Shown one piece after another: positions 8,050 through 14,931 of a stretch of 47,382 nucleotides of DNA. The notes under the pieces were generated by a model that was not told where the DNA came from, made no database searches, and saw only the letters and a list, made by a program, of their open reading frames with translations. A program made the translations under genes and the position numbers. Each line of letters starts with the position of its first letter. The first letter of the stretch is position 1. This DNA is from a virus. The stretch spans positions 1 through 47,382 of the IMG/VR virus record IMGVR_UViG_3300023180_000102; one strand, written 5' to 3'.

Positions 8050-8935
8050 GATCTTGCACTCCCTTGTTGATGTGTTGTGGCATTATAAATCTGTAGAACT
8101 TGCTGTCATCCTCGCAATACTCTGCTATAGGTATGTCCAGTTGTTGTCTTAGGCTGTTACCAAACAACTGTAACTGGTCATCTATGTTTTCTATATCCAC
8201 TTGGTTGAAATAATTTTGCATCTCATCAAGATCCCTTATCTTGAAAAGTTCATTATTGGGTTCAAGCACAGTGTAGAAACAACCCATCCTCGCACCCAGC
8301 ATGGCATATTTGCCATTGAGTATGTCCGCACCTATCGTACACCAAGTGCTTAACATTTTTAAATTTTGTCTCCAAATGGACTTAGAATAGTTTTTGGCTG
8401 TTATAGGTTTTCCCTTGTCAGTACTCATCTTGACACCTTCCCTGTAGCCTGCCACAAACGCCTGTTGTGGTGTTGCATTTATGACTGTCGTGGAATAGCA
8501 GTTGTGCAGATTCTCGTGTGGCACTCCCCAGCAGAAATCTATCTGGTTTTCTTCGGTGTCAGCGTTTTCGTGTGTCCGCATGTTTAGGCAAGTGTCTTTA
8601 GACCAACCAACCAATCCTCCATTGCCGTACACCAGGCCATTTATGTTGTTCCTTGCTCTCCACCTGTGTACTGCTTTCTTGTCTGTCTTGGTCCAGTCCA
8701 GTGTCTCCAAAAGGAATTTCTCATCAATGATGTTATCACCGTCAACGCTTATGAAGAAATCGGTCTCAGCCACGTCTGCCGCGGCCTTGTGTGCGTTGTC
8801 AAAACCCACCACGCCGTCAACACGCTTGGCCCATGGCACCTTGTTCTTGAGGTCCGCCCAGTTCTCTTCCTTGTTGGGCTCCTTGAAGGAGATGTACACG
8901 AAATCAAGATCACTTATTCTGACTCTATCTGCCAT
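8036..8935 (-). CDS. Family 2-like glycosyltransferase (GT-A fold)
   Basis: A 299-residue protein whose first 90 residues resemble a GT-A nucleotide-sugar transferase. DFVYISFKEPN forms the first strand, DNAHKAAADVAETDFF is the helix before the active site, and SVDGDN carries a D-x-D motif for metal and nucleotide-sugar binding. The remainder is not recognised; it contains a Cys/Trp-rich segment (DFCWGVPHENLHNC) and VAGYREGVKMS. The likely role is sugar transfer to a phage or host surface component, or to a modified base, but the acceptor cannot be inferred. It overlaps the 90-aa ORF upstream by 22 bases and the first radical SAM gene downstream by 14 bases, placing it in the same transcription unit. 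Confidence 0.65.
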   Translation of the reverse strand: MADRVRISDLDFVYISFKEPNKEENWADLKNKVPWAKRVDGVVGFDNAHKAAADVAETDFFISVDGDNIIDEKFLLETLDWTKTDKKAVHRWRARNNINGLVYGNGGLVGWSKDTCLNMRTHENADTEENQIDFCWGVPHENLHNCYSTTVINATPQQAFVAGYREGVKMSTDKGKPITAKNYSKSIWRQNLKMLSTWCTIGADILNGKYAMLGARMGCFYTVLEPNNELFKIRDLDEMQNYFNQVDIENIDDQLQLFGNSLRQQLDIPIAEYCEDDSKFYRFIMPQHINKGVQDREYQ

Positions 8936-9186
8936 GTGTACCTTTCCTCTGTGTCAATCCAATAGGGATCTCTATCTAAATCCTTAAGAACCGGAAAACG
9001 CCTCTTTGTTTTTGTTACTGGTTTTAACTTTACAGTTTCGCCATCCAACATGTACCGATCCTCTCCTGCTCTTAGTATCTCTAATTTTTTCTCTAGGCTC
9101 ACTTCGATACTTCTACCCTGTATGGTGACCCAGTATTTTTTAACCCTAGGTTGAATTTTACCAATTGCTTCAAAGAACCCTGGCAT
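8914..9186 (-). CDS. 90-aa hypothetical protein
   Basis: A 90-residue basic protein that I do not recognise. It has a predicted beta-rich middle (KYWVTIQGRSIEVSLEKK) followed by a lysine-rich turn (KPVTKTKRRFPV) and an acidic, aromatic end (DPYWIDTEERYTWQ). There are no cysteines, membrane segments or signal peptide. Its ATG at 9186 directly follows the TAG of the upstream gene with no gap, and its end overlaps the next glycosyltransferase-like gene by 22 bases. Wedged between glycosyltransferase-like genes and just ahead of the radical SAM array, it could be a partner protein or a peptide substrate, but nothing in the sequence proves this. Confidence 0.75.
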   Translation of the reverse strand: MPGFFEAIGKIQPRVKKYWVTIQGRSIEVSLEKKLEILRAGEDRYMLDGETVKLKPVTKTKRRFPVLKDLDRDPYWIDTEERYTWQIESE

Positions 9187-9966
9187 CTAAATCCTCATAC
9201 TCTTGTTGTGATAGTGCAAGATCCTCTGTTGAACATGTCCGCCCATGTAAATTTTCTCGTCACACCTCATGGGATAAAGGTAATTGTCGTTGTCAAATGC
9301 AGGATTTACTCCGTTGATGTGCTTTTTATTGTGCATAAATTTGAACCAGTCATATTCTATTTTGTTCGTTTGTAATGGATCTTGCAACTTATTCGCCAAA
9401 GCATAAACGACATCGGTCGTGGGTTGAATGTCATGACAGTTTATCAACACCTGTTCTCGGATCATCTGCCAATTTTTTATTATCGTCTCACAAATATCAT
9501 AGAATTGTTTGGCCTTATTGCTTTTCCTAAAGTAGTGCAGTCCATTGTAGACATCAGGCAAGTGATTTCTCACAAAAAGTTTCCTATAATAACTGTTCAC
9601 GACCACCTCGTCCCTGTAGTTGCGGCAATGGTAAGAAAACACCTGATCATGTTGCCATAGATGGTACCACCACCAGTCTGTGTTTTGGGTGAACAACATG
9701 TCCGCCTCCAGTTTTATTGTGTGGGTGAACGGCGACAACCTGAACGCCTTATACTCGTTGCTCATCTTCCATTCTTCGTTGATACTATCGTCCTGCTTCA
9801 GCACCCTGACGTGGTCAAAAAGTGTGTCGTCCACTGTCTGGTTGGTCACTACACAGACCTCGTTGTGTCTGTTGACCCCTTTGATGCTCCGTGCCAACCT
9901 CCTACTGAGCTCTATGTAGTCCGTGGTCGAGTTGTTCAGTGCGAACCACATGTACCCCTTACTCAT
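9187..9966 (-). CDS. Glycosyltransferase-like protein (nucleotide-diphospho-sugar transferase fold)
   Basis: A 259-residue protein; the ATG at 9966 is preferred over the adjacent GTG because AAGGAG lies seven bases upstream. The segment YMWFALNNSTTDYIELSRR is a first strand and helix, NEVCVVTNQTVDD is a second strand, and TIKLEADMLF is a D-x-D-like metal site (E-A-D) as in GT8-type enzymes. A C-terminal NPAFDND and MGGHVQQRILH resemble the acceptor-side region. The preceding gene encodes a protein of similar size and fold. Both probably act in one glycan pathway. The sugar and acceptor are unknown. The protein also has a tryptophan cluster (DWWWYHLW) that may contact substrate. Confidence 0.6.
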   Translation of the reverse strand: MSKGYMWFALNNSTTDYIELSRRLARSIKGVNRHNEVCVVTNQTVDDTLFDHVRVLKQDDSINEEWKMSNEYKAFRLSPFTHTIKLEADMLFTQNTDWWWYHLWQHDQVFSYHCRNYRDEVVVNSYYRKLFVRNHLPDVYNGLHYFRKSNKAKQFYDICETIIKNWQMIREQVLINCHDIQPTTDVVYALANKLQDPLQTNKIEYDWFKFMHNKKHINGVNPAFDNDNYLYPMRCDEKIYMGGHVQQRILHYHNKSMRI

Positions 9967-10711
9967 CACACCACTCCTTGTCCATTACATGCACGTCCTG
10001 TCCTGAAGTGTAATTGATGCAACCATCGTGCTTGAAGACGATTCCATCGTGGTCGCTGTCTATCACGTCCACCCTGTCCGCCAACATGGCCATGGGGGTT
10101 GGTATGTAGTTTCCTAGGTTAAGTTGGTGGAGTGCTATCGCGAACGCGAAATCATTCCTGTAATTGGGGTATTTGATCCTGTACAAGTTCCTGTAATGTG
10201 TGTAATGGTCCTGCACGTGCCTTATCATATCAAACACCCTACGGGCGTTTTCCCCTTTTTTGAACAAGGTGACTGTTGCCCACACCAATGGCAAGACGCC
10301 CTCATCCTTGCCTTCTATGATGTCATCACCAGTGAGGTCACTTACCTTGTTGTGTAGCATCATGTCAAATCGCGTCCTGGTCAACTCCAGTAGTTGGTCT
10401 GAGAAAACGAAATAATCACAGTCCATCAATATTGTGGTGTCATATGGTGAGTGTTGATAGGCCAAACCCCTCTCCTTGTTGTACCACGCTATGCCATGAC
10501 CCCTGTATGATCTCCTGTTGCCTGTCTTGGGTTGTATCAACTTGTAGTTGATCATGCCCATGGGTTTGAATTTTTTGAATGTGGCTATGTCAGTGACCAC
10601 TGTGACTTCGAGACCGAGATACCGTTTTATTTGTTCTATACATCGCTCCGCCAACCTGTGGTACTTGACTTCAGGTGTATCAAAGCAGTAAAGCAACACT
10701 CCAGTGGTCAT
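9959..10711 (-). CDS. Glycosyltransferase-like protein with DCD motif
   Basis: A 250-residue protein starting at ATG 10711, which overlaps the upstream TGA as ATGA; an in-frame TTG just before it is less likely. It opens with VLLYCFDTPEVKYHRLAERC, a typical first strand and helix of a GT-A transferase. It contains TTILMDCDYFVF, where D-C-D is the probable metal/nucleotide-sugar motif, at the expected distance of roughly 95 residues. A later stretch with FAIALHQLN resembles the acceptor-pocket helix of related enzymes. Role: sugar transfer to an unknown acceptor. It is the second gene of the accessory operon. Confidence 0.6.
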   Translation of the reverse strand: MTTGVLLYCFDTPEVKYHRLAERCIEQIKRYLGLEVTVVTDIATFKKFKPMGMINYKLIQPKTGNRRSYRGHGIAWYNKERGLAYQHSPYDTTILMDCDYFVFSDQLLELTRTRFDMMLHNKVSDLTGDDIIEGKDEGVLPLVWATVTLFKKGENARRVFDMIRHVQDHYTHYRNLYRIKYPNYRNDFAFAIALHQLNLGNYIPTPMAMLADRVDVIDSDHDGIVFKHDGCINYTSGQDVHVMDKEWCDE

Positions 10712-11028
10712 CAAGACGTCTTCTTGGCAAGATCCTGGTGTAACTGTTGATATGCATTCAGAGTTTCCTGGTTCCGCTCAATGAGTTTTCCAAGGAAGTC
10801 ATCTGGGTCCGTGATGTGACAGGGATTGTCATTCACATCCAACACATAAAAATCCTGCATCTGTTGTTTGAGTGTGCTCACCAGATTTATGGTGTTGGCG
10901 TCAGCGACGAAAAGCCTTTCGTTGTAGGCCATGATCTGCCGAGAACGCATTCGTTCCAGGGCGTTCTTCTTTGCCTGGGCTACCTTGAAAGTTAGGTCCG
11001 CGTGTTTCTTGAGATTGCCAATATCCAT
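10711..11028 (-). CDS. 105-aa hypothetical protein, helical
   Basis: A 105-residue protein, mostly helical. It begins MDIGNLKKHADLTFKVAQAKK, has a short strand pair around VLDVNDNPCHITDPDDF, and ends in a Gln/Leu-rich helix (QETLNAYQQLHQDL) that could form a coiled coil. I do not recognise a family, although the pattern looks typical of T4-like marine phages. It is the first gene of the leftward accessory operon. Its ATG has no visible ribosome-binding sequence and directly abuts a 17-base palindrome that contains a -10-like TATAAT, so the message may be leaderless (see the promoter entry). Confidence 0.75.
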   Translation of the reverse strand: MDIGNLKKHADLTFKVAQAKKNALERMRSRQIMAYNERLFVADANTINLVSTLKQQMQDFYVLDVNDNPCHITDPDDFLGKLIERNQETLNAYQQLHQDLAKKTS

Positions 11029-11045
11029 AACTGTATTATACAGTT
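11029..11045. repeat. 17-base inverted repeat abutting a start codon
   Basis: AACTGTA-TTA-TACAGTT is a perfect 7-base inverted repeat with a 3-base centre, placed immediately upstream of the ATG at 11028. It contains the -10 hexamer of the predicted leftward promoter. It could be an operator or a small hairpin; no U-run follows it, so it is not an intrinsic terminator. Confidence 0.6.
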
Positions 11046-11063
11046 AATTATTGGTAAGAGCAA
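11035..11063 (-). promoter_or_regulatory. Sigma70-like promoter for the accessory operon
   Basis: On the minus strand TTGCTC (11063-11058) and TATAAT (11040-11035) are separated by 17 bases, close to the bacterial sigma70 consensus. The predicted transcription start falls on or next to the ATG at 11028, so the first gene would be translated from a leaderless or near-leaderless message. It lies in the only real intergenic gap between the fibre module and the accessory operon. Confidence 0.55.
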
Positions 11064-11079
11064 TACAGATAAAAATTTA

Positions 11080-12054
11080 TTATCCTGTTGTGGTGTTGCT
11101 ATCAACATTCGAACCCGAAATCGAAGCCACACTCGCCAGACCCTGTGCTGTCGTTGGGTTCATTGTGTGTGTCGCGAAGTCGGTCTGTCCAACGAAGTTC
11201 GCGTACTGGTCGACAGTGTCTGTGTTTCCATCCGTGAACTCTTCGTCACCTGAATCTGGATCTGTCAGCGTGTATCTCATAGTCACCTGTGTCGCGTCCG
11301 TATAGTTGGTGTTGTTGACCTTTGCCTCCACCTTCAAGTTCATTGTGGTGTATGTGCCTGAGGTCTGAGTCAAGACCATCAATGTTGTGTATGAGCTATC
11401 CAGGTCTTGTACTCCATTGCTTAACCCATCTGTACTTACATTCTCACCTGAACCTGATCTGGTCGAAACCGCAGATCCTAGGTCAAAGTTGCCTGTTGCT
11501 GTGATCAGCTCATCCACTGATGAATCCTTGTCGGTGGCCGAACTGCCTCCGTTGCCGTTCCTGGTAAATTTCATCCTCATCTTGCCGCCTGCGTTGAAGA
11601 AGTGCCTTAGGTCGTTGTTGTTTGAGAAATTGATTCTGTGTTCAACTGCGTGTGAACCTGTCCATCTCGTGTTCGATGTGGAACTCTGCAGTTCCGACGA
11701 TTGTGAAATCGCTGTGGCGTTTGGACAACCTGCCGCGACCGAAGCCGCCAATGTTGCAAGGTCCGCCGCAACCGCCGCCTTGATGGCGATGGTGTCACCT
11801 GCTGACACGGCCGATCTAGAAGTCAAACTGTCGTTGGTGTGGTTGGCGATGTTGTCCATGCCTGTGAATAAAGTGTTCCAGTGTGATGCGTTGATGGTAT
11901 CACCCGCTGAAACTGTTGAAATTGCTGATTGACCCAAGCCGTACTGAGATGCGCCTGTTCCCGCAAAATGGTTGTATCCGAATGGACTTGAACTGCTGTT
12001 TACGAACGTGTTGTATTCGTCATCTAGAATTGTATCACCTGCTTGATATGCCAT
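11080..12054 (-). CDS. Virion structural protein, fibre-associated
   Basis: A 324-residue protein rich in Ser, Thr, Asn and Asp, typical of phage fibre and decoration proteins. The N-terminal AYQAGDTILDDEYNTF and the later repeat of 'SAGDTI' (about residues 49-54 and 83-88) recall structural proteins of marine T4-like phages, recognised from memory. The central region (KMRMKFTRNGNGG) and C-terminal beta-rich part (MRYTLTDPDSGDEE) suggest a beta-sandwich. It is last in the leftward structural block and follows the 542-aa fibre by four bases. An AGGAG lies about 12 bases before the ATG, and a late-promoter word sits about 50 bases upstream inside the previous gene. Confidence 0.7.
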   Translation of the reverse strand: MAYQAGDTILDDEYNTFVNSSSSPFGYNHFAGTGASQYGLGQSAISTVSAGDTINASHWNTLFTGMDNIANHTNDSLTSRSAVSAGDTIAIKAAVAADLATLAASVAAGCPNATAISQSSELQSSTSNTRWTGSHAVEHRINFSNNNDLRHFFNAGGKMRMKFTRNGNGGSSATDKDSSVDELITATGNFDLGSAVSTRSGSGENVSTDGLSNGVQDLDSSYTTLMVLTQTSGTYTTMNLKVEAKVNNTNYTDATQVTMRYTLTDPDSGDEEFTDGNTDTVDQYANFVGQTDFATHTMNPTTAQGLASVASISGSNVDSNTTTG

Positions 12055-12058
12055 ATTG

Positions 12059-13687
12059 TTATTTAACTCCTATCACGCACTCTGTGAGTGCTGTTTCTAC
12101 GTTGTATTTATCCTTGATCAGCCTGCCTAGGGTGTTAAAAGCGGTACATTCCTCCAGATGAGCCACACGTGCTTGGCCGTTGCCTGCTGATACCACACGA
12201 TCACCCGCTTTTCCGGTGCCCTGTAATTTCACCATCACACGCCCCTTCAGTGCCACCATAGGGTGTGAGTCGTTGTTGCCCGCTTGTGCGTTCATCAAAA
12301 ACGCCGGTGACTCAGAAATGACACCAAAAACCGCGTCTGACAGCTCATCCTCGCATTTTGTGATTTCTGCTTCGCCGCCTAAAATCACAACATCTCCCAC
12401 CTCGACTGGTATATCTGTTTCATATCTTTCTGCCAAGTCAGCGTACATGGCACTTGTAGTGGTTGCGTGTACCACGTTTGCCCTGATGTCTACCAGGGTT
12501 GGTGCTTCTAACTCAGTGTCTGTCTGTGCAGACTTGAATGCCGTCCAGGCTCCGCCCGCATTTCCGTATGTGGTTGATCCGTCATCAGCGAATGTCTCGT
12601 CCCAAACCCAGTATAGATTCTGTTCCGTAGCAGACGATAGTTCTCCCCTGTTCACTTTCAATCCAGTGTAGTTAGGCATGCCTGCGTTTGAAGATATGTT
12701 CCTGTTCAATTCTATGATGTTGTCCTCGACACTCAATGTGCTTGTGTTGACTATGGTGTTTGTGCCATCGACTGTGAGATCTCCCACTCTCAGGTGTTCT
12801 ATCCTACCTGTTGATCCTGTGATTCTCAATGCCTCTTTTGTTGTGCCACCGTCATTGACTGTGAATATGATGTCCTTGTCCTGCGTGGTCTGTGCTATGG
12901 TGAAATCGTCTGTTGACAGACTCATGGTTACATCATTTCCTGCACCCAGTCTAATACCGTCATCCGTTTGCACCGTCAGTCTACCCGTTGTTGTGTCTGC
13001 AGAATCAGATCTTAGGAAGTTTGCCGCGGCAACACCGCCTAACGCATCTGAATCTGTTGCAGTTCCTCTGAACTTCGCAGATGCCACTGATGTTGAAAGT
13101 TGGATACCTTGTGCCACTGTGGAGAAACCTGCTGATATCAGTGCGGATCCCAGTGCCTCTGTTGCACTCGGAGTGAATGCCAGGTCGGAAACGATGCCCA
13201 CTACCGTGTCATTGGTCACTAATTTTAAAATATTTCTTTTTACCCCTGTGTTGTCCTCTGGTGATTCGGTGATGACTTGTGTCACCCCTGATCCAGACAC
13301 TGTGGTTGGTCCGATCAATGTCCATGCTGATCCTGTGTACACATAAAGTTGTGTGTTTGTGGTGTCGAACCACATGTCTCCCTGTACCGCGTTGGCTGGT
13401 GCAGTAGCGGAGTTAGATGTTGATCCAACCGGTTTGAATTTTGATCCCGTGTAAACATTCAATTGGTTGTTCGTCTTGTCATACCACAACTGTCCCTGTA
13501 CCTTGTTGGAAGGTGCTGTTGTGTTGTTGAAATTCTCTAGGAGTTTTACAAGATTCTCGTTCAACCTCTCACCAAACCCTGCGTAGCCCTTGCCTATCAG
13601 TGTTAGGTCCGTAGTGGCCACATCGATAGTCCCGTCGGCCAGTGTGACCAATAGGGTTCCGAATGTGTTGTTTATCTTGTATGCCAT
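12059..13687 (-). CDS. Fibre-like structural protein, paralogue A (with C-terminal YADLAE domain)
   Basis: A 542-residue protein sharing an architecture with two genes at 16999-18372 and 18383-19879. The N-terminal GFGERLNENLVKLLENF is followed by a duplicated unit with the pattern 'G-x-L/M-W-x-D ... Q-L-x-V-Y-T-G-S' (about 64-85 and 103-125). The middle has DALGGVAAANFLRSD and TTGRLTV, common in trimeric beta-rich fibres. The C-terminus contains YADLAERYETD and VFGVISESPAFLMN. This last region vaguely resembles autoproteolytic or chaperone-type fibre ends such as the Peptidase_G2/IMC type, but I cannot show catalytic residues. Probable location: a short or long tail fibre, or another receptor-binding part of the baseplate. 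Confidence 0.75.
   Translation of the reverse strand: MAYKINNTFGTLLVTLADGTIDVATTDLTLIGKGYAGFGERLNENLVKLLENFNNTTAPSNKVQGQLWYDKTNNQLNVYTGSKFKPVGSTSNSATAPANAVQGDMWFDTTNTQLYVYTGSAWTLIGPTTVSGSGVTQVITESPEDNTGVKRNILKLVTNDTVVGIVSDLAFTPSATEALGSALISAGFSTVAQGIQLSTSVASAKFRGTATDSDALGGVAAANFLRSDSADTTTGRLTVQTDDGIRLGAGNDVTMSLSTDDFTIAQTTQDKDIIFTVNDGGTTKEALRITGSTGRIEHLRVGDLTVDGTNTIVNTSTLSVEDNIIELNRNISSNAGMPNYTGLKVNRGELSSATEQNLYWVWDETFADDGSTTYGNAGGAWTAFKSAQTDTELEAPTLVDIRANVVHATTTSAMYADLAERYETDIPVEVGDVVILGGEAEITKCEDELSDAVFGVISESPAFLMNAQAGNNDSHPMVALKGRVMVKLQGTGKAGDRVVSAGNGQARVAHLEECTAFNTLGRLIKDKYNVETALTECVIGVK
12105..12112 (-). promoter_or_regulatory. Possible late promoter word GATAAATA
   Basis: The minus-strand sequence GATAAATA lies inside the end of the 542-aa fibre gene, about 50 bases before the start of the 324-aa structural gene, leaving a leader of roughly 40 bases. 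It matches the NATAAATA form of the T4 late promoter. Because it also encodes part of KDKYN, it could be chance. Confidence 0.35.
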
Positions 13688-13690
13688 CGT

Positions 13691-13873
13691 CTAGTCGTTG
13701 TTTGAAGCGTTGTCCCTGACTTCCGTCAAGAAACTTACATCACCTACCAACTTGATCAATATAGTTGCAAGTTCAGGTGTCAGCATAGCGTCAATCTTTG
13801 CTTCTTCTTCTGACGTCCACGCTGTCTCGTAATTTGCGTTGATATAGTCTGCGACTTCTTGTTTTGTTGCCAT
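13691..13873 (-). CDS. 60-aa hypothetical protein
   Basis: A small acidic protein of 60 residues, beginning MATKQEVADYINANYETAW and ending VRDNASNND. It appears fully alpha-helical, with a helix-turn pattern of alternating acidic and hydrophobic residues. No known domain is recognised. It is the first gene after a late-promoter word, has a strong AAGGAGAG ribosome-binding sequence, and is followed after three bases by the 542-aa fibre gene. Its position and strong translation signal suggest a small fibre-associated structural or assembly protein, but this is inference. Confidence 0.75.
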   Translation of the reverse strand: MATKQEVADYINANYETAWTSEEEAKIDAMLTPELATILIKLVGDVSFLTEVRDNASNND

Positions 13874-13892
13874 TTAAATGCTCTCCTTATGC

Positions 13893-14357
13893 TTATTTAT
13901 TACGGCTATCGATCTGCTCATCGTCGGATATCCAAGTTAAATCCCGGGAATAGGATCCATCCAGATCCCTCAGGAAAGTCTTGACATTGCTCTCCGTAAG
14001 CACCATATTGTGGTATTTCGTATATCTTTTGTGCAATGCCTGTTCCTTTGTGGCGGTGTACACCAGTTTCATGCCCTTTTGCCTGGCCAATTCCATGACA
14101 CGATCTATACACAATTTCAGACATTTGTGTACCAGGCGTTGTTCTGCCTTCTTGTCTGTGACTATCCACTCCATGAATGCAAACTGTGTGCCCACACCTA
14201 TGTAGAGTCCAGCCGCACAAACGGGTGCTCCGTCATATTCTACGACGATACCATCTGGTGGCAGGCACTCCTTTGGCACCGTGCCAAACTCCCAATCACT
14301 CCACCACTTGACCAATGTGTCATAATCAGTGTCTCTGTCCCATGATCTACTTTGCAT
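13893..14357 (-). CDS. GNAT-like phage protein
   Basis: A 154-residue protein with a GNAT-like layout. An N-terminal SWDRDTDYDTLVKWWSDWE is followed by strands VVEYDGAPVCAAGLYIG and FAFMEWIVTDKK, and by a helix with RLVHKCLKLCIDRVMELA. A C-terminal YTATKEQALHKRYTKY resembles the last acetyl-CoA-side helix. The acetyl-CoA loop is poorly matched, so activity is uncertain. The 'W-W-x-x-W' and 'EWIV' features look familiar from many tailed phages. The gene overlaps the SDR-like gene by 11 bases and forms the end of a three-enzyme cassette inside the fibre region. Confidence 0.6.
   Translation of the reverse strand: MQSRSWDRDTDYDTLVKWWSDWEFGTVPKECLPPDGIVVEYDGAPVCAAGLYIGVGTQFAFMEWIVTDKKAEQRLVHKCLKLCIDRVMELARQKGMKLVYTATKEQALHKRYTKYHNMVLTESNVKTFLRDLDGSYSRDLTWISDDEQIDSRNK
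13894..13901 (-). promoter_or_regulatory. T4-type late promoter word AATAAATA
   Basis: AATAAATA on the minus strand, 20 bases upstream of the ATG at 13873 and followed by AAGGAGAG. It overlaps the stop codon of the GNAT-like gene. The distance gives a short leader that still contains the ribosome-binding sequence. This is the best-spaced late promoter in the fibre region. Confidence 0.6.
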
Positions 14358-14931
14358 TTTTCTGTATCACTATCTTGTTGACGTTGTATGTTGATTCGAA
14401 ACAGTGCCTGACCGCATCCGCCACTTCGTGTGCTGTCAACTTTGGCAGATCTTGCCACAATCCTTTTATCATGTCCGTGTCCACCACATCCGGACATACA
14501 TCATAGACGGACAACCTTTTTGAGATTAATTCTTGTTGTAGTTCTTCGATGTATTCTATCAGTTCTTTTTTTATTTCACAGTACTGTACATATTTGAATT
14601 TGTCCCAGATCTGGAATTGGCTGTAGTCTGGCTCTTCGTCAAGTCCTGACGTGCTGGTTATCACCGCTACTTTCATTTTATCAAAAGCATACAATCCGTA
14701 TATCCTTTTCAGTAGATTCAGTTGTCCCCTGTCTGCGTGTGCGTTCAACACAACTAGGTCACAGCCTTCAATGTTTTCAATTATCTTTTCTTGATCGTGT
14801 ATGATGTCAAAGCCATTGCTCCTGCTCATGCCAATCACTTGGTATTTCTTTTTATTGTATAGGTCACATATGGCCTTGCCTATGCCTCGGGTGTGTCCTA
14901 TGACTGCTATTTTATTTTTTTCTTGATTCAT
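14347..14931 (-). CDS. Short-chain dehydrogenase/reductase (SDR) family protein
   Basis: A 194-residue Rossmann-fold protein. The N-terminal cofactor motif is IGHTRGIGKAI (T-R-G-I-G, residues 11-21), matching the SDR 'TGxxxGIG' loop with the first glycine preserved. LVVLNAHA (59-66) corresponds to the 'NAG' block. The catalytic set is present: Ser93 or Ser95 in ITSTSG and Tyr117-x-x-x-Lys121 in YCEIK. The C-terminal segment VCPDVVDTDM resembles the 'PG...T-x-M' cofactor clamp. It is shorter than typical SDRs (about 250 residues) and may have a reduced substrate domain. Function: NAD(P)-dependent oxidation or reduction of an unknown substrate, possibly a sugar. It overlaps both neighbours. Confidence 0.8.
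   Translation of the reverse strand: MNQEKNKIAVIGHTRGIGKAICDLYNKKKYQVIGMSRSNGFDIIHDQEKIIENIEGCDLVVLNAHADRGQLNLLKRIYGLYAFDKMKVAVITSTSGLDEEPDYSQFQIWDKFKYVQYCEIKKELIEYIEELQQELISKRLSVYDVCPDVVDTDMIKGLWQDLPKLTAHEVADAVRHCFESTYNVNKIVIQKNAK

Noticed and set aside
11029-11045. Intrinsic terminator after the fibre module
   Set aside because: The inverted repeat is short, AT-rich and lacks a following U-run on either strand.
12105-12112. Counting GATAAATA inside the 542-aa fibre gene as a firm late promoter
   Set aside because: It encodes residues of the fibre C-terminus, so it may be chance; it was kept only as a low-confidence feature.
12678-13346. 222-residue plus-strand frame opposite fibre paralogue A
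   Set aside because: It has a shadow composition (Val/Ser/Pro-rich from antisense of Thr/Asp/Gly codons), and similar frames appear opposite the other paralogues.
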